Origin: an uncultured Clostridia bacterium
Lineage (GTDB): Bacteria; Bacillota; Clostridia; Christensenellales; Aristaeellaceae
DNA: 29,818 nt
Reading direction: 5' to 3'
NCBI GenBank assembly: GCA_934643535.1
Contig: CAKUCE010000006.1
Location: forward strand, 1-29,818
In this document: in pieces, positions 23,246 to 29,818 of the stretch
Position numbering within the stretch: position 1 is the first letter of the stretch
Layout: each line of letters starts with the position of its first letter
Made by a program: the position numbers and the translations under genes
Notes under the pieces: model-generated
What the model saw: only the letters and a program-made list of their open reading frames with translations
Told to the model about the DNA's origin: nothing
The model's database searches: none

Positions 23246-25237
23246 TTACGGCTGATAATAGTTTACGATCCGATTTACCGTGCCGTTCTGCAGCCAGTAT
23301 TGAAGCACCAGCGTCTTGCTTTCCTTGTTCTCACAGTTGTACTGAATGTAGCGGGTCCCGTCGTCGGCGATCAGGACCTTGCCCACGTTGGGATAGTCGT
23401 AGTACAGACCGCGCGTTCCATTGGGCGACTGCACCTGCCCGAAGTCCTTGTACACGCCGGTGACTTCGGCCTCGGTGGAACCGAAGCCCACGCCCCGGGG
23501 CGCGCTGGCCACAGAGGACTTCATCTCCACCCGCACCAGCACCCAGCGCTTGTTGACCGTGGCAAAAACCGCATATCCCCACGGATATTCCAGATGACGG
23601 GCGGTATCCTCCAGGGTCAGGTAGGTGGTGTCTAGCTCCTCCTGCGGACTGCCGAAAGCCGCCTCGAACTCCTGCTGAGTGGTACTCAGCAGCACCATGT
23701 CGGAGAAAGCGTCCGTTTCAGCGTACATGTCCAGCGGCGCAGGCTTGATGTTGAACTTGTAGCCCACTTCCAGAATACTGGACAGCTTGCCGTACTGATT
23801 TTTGCAGATGGCCTTCAGCGTTACCTTGCCGGAGGGAAGCTGGATGGGCGTTCCGTCGTAGACGGGGCTTTCTTCCGTGGGCGTGGAGCCGTCGATGGTG
23901 TAGTAGTAGGTGAGATTTTTCTCCATCTCCGCCTGCTCTTTTTTGGTGTACTCTTCCCGCGTTCCGGCCCTCAGACTGACCGTTTTGGCGGTCTTGTAGG
24001 TGTTGGGAGCCAGATTGCACTTGGGGGCGGGCGGGGTGGGATAATAGAAGGTGTAGCTCACGCTCAGCACGTCGCTGACCAGCGTGCCGTTGACGCAGAC
24101 GGCCCGCAGGGTCACGGTGCCTTCCTCCGCGTGCAGACTGACGCCGTCGTACAGGATGCCATCCTGGGGCAGCACGGCGTTGTCGTCGTAGGTATAGTAA
24201 ATATCAAAGCTCTGGGGCGAAGAAAGATCCACTTCCCGCTCCATCTTGCTCAGGTCGTAGCGGCCTGCGCTCAGATTGACCTGCGGGCTTTGGGGAATGT
24301 ACTCCCGGCGCTGCAGGCGGAAGGTCTCCCGGTCGGTGTTCTCGTAGGCCAGCTTCATCATTTCCGCCGCCTCGGGGCCGCGGTCGCTGTTCTGATACAG
24401 GCGGATCAGCGCGGTATAGGCCTCGCTGCGGAAGGGGCTTACATTTTCGATCAGATTCAGGTACAGCTCCTCCGCCTTGTCGTTCCGGTTCATCATTTCA
24501 TAGGTGGAGGCCATGTCCAGCAGTCCGTCGTAGTTGTCGGGATCGAGAATATCCGCCATGCGGTAGGCCGTGATAGCGGTCTCCAGGTCGCCGCCGTCGG
24601 CAAACTCCTGCGCCACCTCCCAGTAGGACTGAGCCGAGGCACTGTTCCAGTCCTTGAGCAGGGCTTCCTTTTCCGTCAGGAGGGTCGCGTCCTTGGAGAC
24701 GGCCAGCTCCAACTGGGGTTCAAAGGTGGAAAGCACGTTCTTTCGGGCCACGGAGCGCTGGCCGGTATCGCTGCGGGCCATATAGATCTCATAGCCGATA
24801 AAAGCGCCCAGCCCGAGCACCACCACGATCAGGCCGAGCAGCATCCAGTTGATGTTGTGCCGCCGCACGGGATGAAGGCGAATGCTCTTGCGGGGCGAGG
24901 CAGCAGCGCGCAGAGCGCCGCTCTGCACCGGCACGCCCCGGCGGGTGTCCGGGCGGCTGCCGCGGACCGTATCGGTCATGGGCTGCGCCGGACGGCGGCG
25001 CTGGGCCCGATCGGCCTGCTCCAGCGGCAGGGGAGAAAGATCATAGTCTCCATACTCCCGCATACCGCCCTGCCGCACGGGCAGCGTCGGCTTCTGGGAG
25101 CCGGAGCGTCCCTGACGGATCGCCCGCACGCCCGTATCTTTCCCAGCGGAGGAACCCTTATCGCCCAGAAACGCGCCGCAATGATCGCAGGTCAGCGCGT
25201 CGTCGGGAAGAAAACTTCCACAGCGTTCACAAATCAA
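23246..25237 (-). CDS. Zinc-ribbon / transmembrane / TPR / chitobiase-like domain protein
   Basis: A 663-residue protein of unknown function. Residues 1-25 form a zinc ribbon (CERC and CDHC). A basic linker rich in Arg and Pro follows to ~125. One membrane segment is at ~130-150 (NINWMLLGLIVVVLGLGAFIG). A TPR-like stretch (~205-320) contains YWEVAQEFADGGDLETAI and TYEMMNRNDKAEELYLNL. Two CHB_HEX_C_1-like (chitobiase C-terminal) modules follow, the clearest around YYYTIDGSTPTEESPVYDG. The last ~165 residues (from DMYAETDAF) match no domain I recognise. Topology would put the zinc ribbon inside and the rest outside the cell. The start is TTG at 25237 behind GGGGGTGAT, which is unusually complementary to 16S rRNA. 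It is the last gene of a three-gene leftward cluster and ends at the bidirectional terminator. Confidence 0.85.
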   Translation of the reverse strand: MICERCGSFLPDDALTCDHCGAFLGDKGSSAGKDTGVRAIRQGRSGSQKPTLPVRQGGMREYGDYDLSPLPLEQADRAQRRRPAQPMTDTVRGSRPDTRRGVPVQSGALRAAASPRKSIRLHPVRRHNINWMLLGLIVVVLGLGAFIGYEIYMARSDTGQRSVARKNVLSTFEPQLELAVSKDATLLTEKEALLKDWNSASAQSYWEVAQEFADGGDLETAITAYRMADILDPDNYDGLLDMASTYEMMNRNDKAEELYLNLIENVSPFRSEAYTALIRLYQNSDRGPEAAEMMKLAYENTDRETFRLQRREYIPQSPQVNLSAGRYDLSKMEREVDLSSPQSFDIYYTYDDNAVLPQDGILYDGVSLHAEEGTVTLRAVCVNGTLVSDVLSVSYTFYYPTPPAPKCNLAPNTYKTAKTVSLRAGTREEYTKKEQAEMEKNLTYYYTIDGSTPTEESPVYDGTPIQLPSGKVTLKAICKNQYGKLSSILEVGYKFNIKPAPLDMYAETDAFSDMVLLSTTQQEFEAAFGSPQEELDTTYLTLEDTARHLEYPWGYAVFATVNKRWVLVRVEMKSSVASAPRGVGFGSTEAEVTGVYKDFGQVQSPNGTRGLYYDYPNVGKVLIADDGTRYIQYNCENKESKTLVLQYWLQNGTVNRIVNYYQP

Positions 25238-25264
25238 TCGTGTATCACCCCCGGGTATCGTTGG

Positions 25265-26116
25265 TTATTTCAGCTGCAGCCGCTTGACCGCCTTATAGGT
25301 GGGATCGTTGGAAAAATCCCGCACCGGCGCTTCGCTGCCCAGCCGCTCAATGGCGCTGCGAATTTCGATGAAGTCGATGTAGGTTACGTCGTCGCCCTCA
25401 GCCACATCCAGCAGCGCTTCCAGCGCATGGTCGTCGTCCAGCTTGGCCAGATAACCGGCGTACAGCGCCCGCTTGTCCTTGGTGGTTTTGAACTGGTTCA
25501 GAGCGAAATCGAAGACCTCCTGATCGCCGGGATAGTCGGCCAGCAGATCCAGCAGGGCTTCCTTTCCGGCCTCGTCCGCGGCGTGGAAGGCGATCTTGGC
25601 GGGCTTGACCACCTGCTGGCCCATCTGCCGCAGGCTTTCCAGCGCGTTGTCCAGAATGTCGTCTTCATCGTCCCGCTCCACCTGCCAGCGCAGAAAATCC
25701 ACCATGGGCGCGGTGGAGTCCATCTGCCGCAGCAGCTCGATGCCCATCATCCTGGCTTCGCAGGGGGCGGACTTGTCCTTCACCAGCTCCATCAGAGGCT
25801 GGTCGTCGGCGATCTCCGCGATCCGGTCCAACAGGGGATCGGGCACGGGAATCTCCTCCTCGATATAACGTTTCATCAGGGCGACTAATTCCCCCGCGTC
25901 GCTCACATCGTCAAAGGCATTGCCGGGGGCCTTGCCGCCCAGCCAGTCCGCAGGGGTGTTCAGAAAGCGGAGATACACGTCCGGCATGGCCGCTTCCATC
26001 TCGTCCGCATTGGCAAACCTGGTCTGGTTCTTTTCCACCCAGTCGTTAAGCACCTGCGTGAACTTGTCGTCAAAGTCGATCAGTTCCATTTTTTCATTTT
26101 TCTTCGTCTCTTCCAT
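25265..26116 (-). CDS. Hypothetical acidic protein with HEAT-like helical repeats
   Basis: A 283-residue, strongly acidic, mostly helical protein. The segments from ~80 to ~240 look like degenerate HEAT/Armadillo-type repeats (CEARMMGIELLRQM, ILDNALESLRQMGQQ, KEALLDLLADYPGDQ, HALEALLDVAEGDD), each a helix pair. No catalytic motif, signal peptide or membrane segment is visible, so it is probably a cytoplasmic protein-protein adaptor. The ATG at 26116 has AAAGGGAG upstream and overlaps the end of the TPR-like gene by 23 bases; an alternative ATG at 26137 lies before that site. It is translationally coupled to the upstream gene and sits 27 bases before the zinc-ribbon gene. Function unknown. Confidence 0.82.
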   Translation of the reverse strand: MEETKKNEKMELIDFDDKFTQVLNDWVEKNQTRFANADEMEAAMPDVYLRFLNTPADWLGGKAPGNAFDDVSDAGELVALMKRYIEEEIPVPDPLLDRIAEIADDQPLMELVKDKSAPCEARMMGIELLRQMDSTAPMVDFLRWQVERDDEDDILDNALESLRQMGQQVVKPAKIAFHAADEAGKEALLDLLADYPGDQEVFDFALNQFKTTKDKRALYAGYLAKLDDDHALEALLDVAEGDDVTYIDFIEIRSAIERLGSEAPVRDFSNDPTYKAVKRLQLK

Positions 26117-27842
26117 GGTTTGCGCTCCCTTTCTCATTCCATGCTCTGCGGATACTGCTGACCGCCCGGCGGTACGCCTTCCAGCGCTCGGGGAACGAGA
26201 GCATCGTTCCGTCCAGCCGGGGCACGGGTTTCCCGTGCTTCTGGGAATAGACTGTCACAAAAGCCGCCGCCCATACATGCATCCGGTCTCCGGCCCAGGC
26301 GTATCGCTCTTTTTCCGTCAGGCGGAACTGCACGGCCAGCGCGGCGGGAAGGGCTGCTCCGCCCAGAACGCTGCGGATCTCCCGCAGGCGGCGGAAGCAC
26401 ATCCTTTGCAGGAAACCGGGCTCTTCCGACTCCTGGGCATAGGGGTCAAACAGGGTCAAATGTCCGTTCCGGCGCACCAGATAAGGCGGCGCGCAGCCGT
26501 AAAGCTCCAGAAGGCCGCTGAGTACCCGGACGATCTCCATGCTTTTCGGCTCGTTCAGAAGCAGACGGCGCAGCAGGGTCTGCGCGTCCCGCTTCGGCAG
26601 TTTCTCACACAGGGAGGGAACCATGCCGTAACCGTCGGGATGCCGCCGCAATACCCGCAGGAGCTGCCCCCGTACCTGCGCGTCCTGCTGCAAAGCGCTG
26701 ATCATCTCGTCCAGATGATCGGCATCATCCGGTAGATGGCTGGAAAACTCCAGCATATCCTTCGCCACGCTCGCGTCGTCGGGCAGCCCGTAAAAGCCCT
26801 GCTGCTTTCCGACGCGGCAGACCTCCGCCGCGTCCGCTTCGGTTTCCTCCAGACGGCGCACCACATCAAACAGCTGCCCCACCTGCCAGTCCAGCGGATC
26901 CAGTTCCCGCAGCAGATGCGCCAGCCGAGCCCCTTCCGCCAGCTCGCCCCGGCAAAGCTGCAGCACGCACAGATTATAGGCGGAGCAAAGGCGGGTGGGC
27001 CGTTCCTTCAGGATGCGGCGCAGCATTCCAACGGCAATATATCCGCAGTGAAACAGCTCTGCCGCTTTGCATACCGCAGCCTCCTGCAAGGGGGTCCGGA
27101 CGTGCAGCGCCGCCGACAGCAGCGCCGGTTTCCAGGCGGGATCGTTCAGTCGATACAGCATAGTCGTCATGGAAAGCAGCGCGGTCGATGAATGGGGATT
27201 GGTGTGCAGGACGGCGTGGATGGCTTCCAGCGCCTCTTTCTTCCGGCCGATGTGGAACAGATAGGTCGCGATCAGGCTCTCCCGCTCGAGAGACGGCATG
27301 TAAAAGGGCGCCTGCCTGGAACGAACCAGCAGCTTTTCGGCCCGCCGGTAATCGCCCTTGTACATGCGTTTGCTCGCAATGCGCAGCAGGGTATTCAGCC
27401 GGTGGAAATGCTCCGTTTCTTTCTTCATGGAGAACATGAAGTCCTCCACCTCGTAAACGTCCTCGTCCCACTCCGGCATGGCGCTGGGATGCATCCGAAT
27501 GAACTGGGTGTAGATGGAGTAAGCGTCCATGCACTCGCTCATGCGGCCCAGCGCCATCATATTCAGCGTCAAAAGCCCGAAGGCGGAAAAAGCGGCGGGC
27601 CAGCGGGCCAGCAGATCCAGACATTCCCGGTTGCTGGCCTCATAGCAGGAAAGCCGGGTGAGCTGCCAGGCGTATTCCAGCCGCCATTCCCGCTCCTCCG
27701 GCTCCTGCCGGGCCGCGTGGCGAAGCAGCGACAGCGCCCGGACAGGCTGGCCCTCCTCCCGGCTGCGCTCCGCCCGTCTGTACCAGAAATAGGCCGGCAT
27801 CTGAAAGGAACGCACCTGTCCCTCGTGATTCTGAAAAGCCAT
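26094..27842 (-). CDS. TPR-like repeat protein of unknown function
   Basis: A 582-residue soluble protein, rich in Leu, Arg and Ala helices. TPR-like pairs are visible through ~15-330: YRRAERSREEGQPVRALSLL, REWRLEYAWQLTRLSCY, SLERESLIATYLFHIGRKKE and SAYNLCVLQLCRGELAEGAR. The second half (~380-560) has less regular helices with RRHPDGYGMVPSLCEKLPKR and FRLTEKERYAWAGDRMHVWA; the latter may be a separate domain. No catalytic signature is evident. AGAAAGGAG lies just before the ATG at 27842. It is the first intact gene of the leftward cluster, starting 15 bases after the stop of the Hsp33-derived sequence, so hslO probably stood upstream of it originally. Function unknown; the cluster may work as a scaffold. 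Confidence 0.82.
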   Translation of the reverse strand: MAFQNHEGQVRSFQMPAYFWYRRAERSREEGQPVRALSLLRHAARQEPEEREWRLEYAWQLTRLSCYEASNRECLDLLARWPAAFSAFGLLTLNMMALGRMSECMDAYSIYTQFIRMHPSAMPEWDEDVYEVEDFMFSMKKETEHFHRLNTLLRIASKRMYKGDYRRAEKLLVRSRQAPFYMPSLERESLIATYLFHIGRKKEALEAIHAVLHTNPHSSTALLSMTTMLYRLNDPAWKPALLSAALHVRTPLQEAAVCKAAELFHCGYIAVGMLRRILKERPTRLCSAYNLCVLQLCRGELAEGARLAHLLRELDPLDWQVGQLFDVVRRLEETEADAAEVCRVGKQQGFYGLPDDASVAKDMLEFSSHLPDDADHLDEMISALQQDAQVRGQLLRVLRRHPDGYGMVPSLCEKLPKRDAQTLLRRLLLNEPKSMEIVRVLSGLLELYGCAPPYLVRRNGHLTLFDPYAQESEEPGFLQRMCFRRLREIRSVLGGAALPAALAVQFRLTEKERYAWAGDRMHVWAAAFVTVYSQKHGKPVPRLDGTMLSFPERWKAYRRAVSSIRRAWNEKGSANHGRDEEK

Positions 27843-27857
27843 GCCCGCTCCTTTCTG

Positions 27858-27995
27858 TCAGCGCGTCGCCTGTTCCAGCAGACGGCGCAGGTCATCCTGC
27901 GTAAAATGATATTTTTCCTTGCAGAAGTGGCAGACCAGCTCCGCGCCGTCGATCTCGTCCTCGATCATGCTAGTCAGTTCGTCCTTGCCCAGCGC
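27858..27995 (-). pseudogene. hslO: Truncated hslO (Hsp33) C-terminus
   Basis: The final ~43 codons of the chimeric frame read LGKDELTSMIEDE, then AELVCHFCKEKYHF and TQDDLRRLLEQA. This is the C-terminal redox-switch end of Hsp33, with the second zinc cysteine pair CHFC. The chaperone core and the first pair (C-x-C) are missing. It is fused in frame to a sugar ABC ATPase; the boundary lies within 27975-27995, where LGKDEL could belong to either protein. It cannot be a working chaperone. Confidence 0.85.
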
Positions 27996-28466
27996 GATCG
28001 CCATCGACACCATACCGCGCTCGGATGCGCTGAGGCTACTGACCTTGCGCTTGGGGTCTACCTGGATCTCATGAAACGCGAACAGCTCGCGTGCGTTCTG
28101 TTCGAGCTTTTTCCAGTCCACAAGACCCGTGGCTGTTTTGGGATAGCCCTTAAACAGGGCGATGGACTCCGCAACGCTCAACGAGTGGATCAGCGGCGCT
28201 TCCTGATGCACCACGCTGATGCCCATGCTTCTGGACGCGGCGGGATCGGTAAATTTTGCAACGGTGCTGTCCTCAATGCGAATTTCGCTTCCGCAGTTTT
28301 CGTCCGGCTGATAAACGCCGGTCAACACCTTGACGAGCGTAGATTTTCCGCTTCCGTTCGCGCCCAGGACGCCGTGGACTCTGCCGTTTTCAAACGACAG
28401 CGCAACGTCGTCCAGCGCCCGAATTCCCGGAAACGATACGGTGATATGATTTACATGGATAGCCAT
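27858..28466 (-). CDS. Sugar ABC ATPase N-terminus fused to Hsp33 C-terminus (chimeric frame)
   Basis: An open frame of 202 residues. Residues 1-~158 match the first ATPase domain of ribose/galactose-type (RbsA/MglA) proteins: HITVSFPGIRALDDVALSFE, Walker A GANGSGKST (36-44), ISVVHQE and the SLSASERGMVSMAIALG signature. Before Walker B the sequence changes to Hsp33 (see hslO). A full-length family member is about 500 residues with two ATPase domains, so more than 300 residues are missing, including Walker B. It should not power transport. The ATG at 28466 has AAGGAG upstream and lies 12 bases after the permease stop, in the usual operon position, so the sugar transporter was intact before this junction formed. 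Confidence 0.9.
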   Translation of the reverse strand: MAIHVNHITVSFPGIRALDDVALSFENGRVHGVLGANGSGKSTLVKVLTGVYQPDENCGSEIRIEDSTVAKFTDPAASRSMGISVVHQEAPLIHSLSVAESIALFKGYPKTATGLVDWKKLEQNARELFAFHEIQVDPKRKVSSLSASERGMVSMAIALGKDELTSMIEDEIDGAELVCHFCKEKYHFTQDDLRRLLEQATR

Positions 28467-28478
28467 ACTCTCTTCTCC

Positions 28479-29480
28479 TTACGCCTCCGACCGCAGAGCG
28501 GACGGGTCGAGCTGCGTCTTTCTCGGCTTTTTCTTATAGCGGTCAAGCTGAGAGAGAAAGACTGCAATGATGAGAACGCCGCCGTTATACACGAACTCCG
28601 CCCAGGACGGCGCACCGATCAGGTTCAGACCGTTGATGCCAACGCCCAGCAGCACGATCGACAGCAGCAGACCCGGCACATTGTAAACGCCGGGCGTGAA
28701 CGCCGTCGCGCTGAGGAACACGATGGCGTAGGTCGGCATCAGCAGGTTCGGGCCGGACGACGGATTCGCCGCGCCCGCCTGACCGAGCTGGAACACGGAC
28801 GCAAGACCCGTGAACGCGCCCGAAAGCACAAACGCGAGGATGCGGATACGATCTGTCTTGACACCCGCGAGGAACGCAATCTTTTCAGACCCGCCCACCG
28901 CGTACAGGTTGCGCCCGAACGTCGTATGGTTGAGCAGAATGTATATCACTGCGCAGAACAGCAGTAAGATCCAGAAGCAAAGTCCGATCCCAAGCAGCTT
29001 TTTCTGACCGATCGCCGTCATAATTGCCGGGATGTTGGACGAGTGGACCTCGCCGTTGCTGATCGCCAGATTGAGACCAAACAGTAAAATACCCACGCCG
29101 AGGGTGGAGATAAAGGAGCTGATCTTGACCTTGACCGTCAAAAGGCTGCTTAACAGTCCACACACCGCGCCGGTCGCTACCATGATCAGGATCGTGCCGA
29201 CGCCGGAGACGCCTTTTTCCGAAAGGACCGCGCCGGTCATCATGCAGAAGGAGATCATATAGCCGAGCGAGACGTCAAACTCGCCCAAAATCAGCACAAA
29301 GATCGCGCCGAGCGCCATTGCGCCGGTCGTTGCCTGCACGATGAGCAGGTTCGACCAGTTTGTCACCGTCAGGAAGTTCGACGACAGTGCGCTGAATGCC
29401 ACGCACAGCACGACCAGAAGGATCAGCATGTAATAATTCCTGATGGAAGACGGTTTTTTTCCAGCAGATTTCTTTTTCAA
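28479..29480 (-). CDS. Sugar ABC transporter permease (RbsC-like)
   Basis: A 333-residue membrane protein of the BPD_transp_2/RbsC family with about ten membrane helices. The EAA-like loop region around FGRNLYAVGGSEKIAFLAGV is the family's characteristic cytoplasmic coupling segment. TNWSNLLIVQATTGAMALGA and GEFDVSLGYMISFCMM near the N-terminus are also typical. It forms the channel for a pentose, hexose or related sugar together with an ATPase and the binding protein encoded upstream. The sugar is not inferable. The TTG at 29480 was chosen: AGGAGG (29488-29493) is 7 bases upstream, and a longer start would include the hairpin at 29500-29530. Nine of its ten proline codons are CCG, whereas fhs uses mostly CCC, a mild hint that this segment has a different origin. 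Confidence 0.93.
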   Translation of the reverse strand: MKKKSAGKKPSSIRNYYMLILLVVLCVAFSALSSNFLTVTNWSNLLIVQATTGAMALGAIFVLILGEFDVSLGYMISFCMMTGAVLSEKGVSGVGTILIMVATGAVCGLLSSLLTVKVKISSFISTLGVGILLFGLNLAISNGEVHSSNIPAIMTAIGQKKLLGIGLCFWILLLFCAVIYILLNHTTFGRNLYAVGGSEKIAFLAGVKTDRIRILAFVLSGAFTGLASVFQLGQAGAANPSSGPNLLMPTYAIVFLSATAFTPGVYNVPGLLLSIVLLGVGINGLNLIGAPSWAEFVYNGGVLIIAVFLSQLDRYKKKPRKTQLDPSALRSEA

Positions 29481-29499
29481 AGGACTCCCTCCTAAATGG

Positions 29500-29530
29500 C
29501 TGTATAGGGGGATCAATTCCCCCTATACAG
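29500..29530 (-). other. Intercistronic hairpin between binding protein and permease genes
   Basis: CTGTATAGGGGGA (29500-29512) is perfectly complementary to TCCCCCTATACAG (29518-29530), a 13-bp stem with a 5-base loop. No U-tract follows in the direction of transcription, so it is more likely an mRNA-stabilising or partial-attenuation structure than a terminator. Such hairpins commonly give the binding protein more message than the permease. Confidence 0.8.
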
Positions 29531-29551
29531 TCGCCAGTTCATATGATTTTA

Positions 29552-29818
29552 TCAGGACCAGAGGTTCAGGAAATCGGTCTTATAGTCGTAGGTGGAGACC
29601 CAGTCCTCACCCGTGTAGTTCGTCGCGTCGATGACGCAGTACGGCGTGCGCTCGCCGTGCGGGGAGAACAGCTCCTGACCGTTCAGCAGGCGGATGAACT
29701 GATCCGCGCAGCCCCAGCCCATGTACACCATGTCGTAAGCGGAGGACGCAGCCGCGCAGCTGCCGGAAGCGATGAGCTCCTGGAACGCGGCAGTGCCGAG
29801 GATGGAGCAGACCTTCAC
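29552..29818 (-). CDS. Sugar ABC transporter substrate-binding protein (C-terminal part)
   Basis: Eighty-eight codons to a TGA stop at 29552; the N-terminus lies beyond the right edge. The sequence resembles the C-terminal lobe of periplasmic-binding-protein-like sugar receptors (Peripla_BP_4 type): AYDMVYMGWGCADQFIRLLNGQ matches the usual helix plus hinge region, and TGEDWVSTYDYKTDFLNLWS closes the fold. It delivers its ligand to the adjacent permease. The signal peptide and the sugar-contacting residues are not visible. It is the first gene of the operon, followed by the hairpin at 29500-29530. Confidence 0.75.
   Translation of the reverse strand: MKVCSILGTAAFQELIASGSCAAASSAYDMVYMGWGCADQFIRLLNGQELFSPHGERTPYCVIDATNYTGEDWVSTYDYKTDFLNLWS

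Noticed and set aside
27192..28967. A 591-residue plus-strand frame across the ABC/Hsp33 joint
   Set aside because: It is antisense to three recognisable sequences and has no family match. Crossing the joint is a coincidence of base composition.
1..29818. CRISPR arrays, tRNA or rRNA genes, intact transposons or prophage
   Set aside because: I saw no regularly spaced identical repeats, no tRNA-like cloverleaf with a T-loop GGTTCRA consensus, no rRNA sequence, and no transposase or phage structural gene.

Overview
The window reads as chromosomal DNA from a high-G+C, anaerobic, Gram-positive-type bacterium of the Clostridia (probably an uncultured gut lineage). The signs are strong AAGGAGG-type ribosome binding sites, several TTG/GTG starts, sigma-A-like promoters with 17-bp spacers, the Firmicutes gene order DUF2232 (YybS) - rplI - dnaB - yhaM, the hydrogenase maturase hydF, formate-tetrahydrofolate ligase and a KtrAB potassium system. 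I saw no rRNA, tRNA, CRISPR array, intact insertion sequence or phage gene. The only large non-coding stretches are under 300 bases.

Layout. 1-4642, minus strand: a truncated lipoprotein gene with its own promoter, then, reading leftward from 4567, a YybS-like membrane protein, ribosomal protein L9, replicative helicase DnaB and exoribonuclease YhaM. 4649-9392, plus strand: fhs, an Lrp/AsnC regulator overlapping a class I/II aminotransferase, and a secreted CapA-like protein, closed by a strong terminator. 9577-10464, minus: a YkuE-like membrane-anchored metallophosphoesterase. 10588-14134, plus: a flavin reductase-like protein, a YjjG/YfnB-like HAD phosphatase, then ktrB and ktrA. 14262-15032: an Est30-like esterase. 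15178-19842: a 1,554-residue secreted protein with two SH3b domains, six tandem Ig-like repeats and an acidic Pro/Glu/Lys-rich tail. 19975-21186: hydF. 21388-23094: an ammonium transporter fused to a PII signalling domain, preceded by a promoter-terminator leader. A bidirectional terminator separates this from a leftward cluster (27842 to 23246) of three unusual genes: a TPR-like protein, a HEAT-like protein, and a zinc-ribbon/transmembrane/TPR/chitobiase-like protein.

The right end (27858-29818, minus) carries a ribose/galactose-type sugar ABC transporter: the end of the binding-protein gene, a permease, and an ATPase that is broken. The ATPase reading frame keeps Walker A but, before Walker B, runs straight into the last ~40 residues of the chaperone Hsp33 (HslO), including its zinc-binding CHFC motif. 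The switch lies near 27975-27995. It marks either a real deletion/recombination joint or a chimeric assembly join, and it is the most important anomaly in the window.

Other points of note are the Amt-PII fusion lacking the usual uridylylated tyrosine, an apparent ACG start codon on the YybS-like gene, a terminator-like hairpin whose loop holds the ktrB -10 box, a repeated linear motif in the giant surface protein, and several overlapping or back-to-back promoters.
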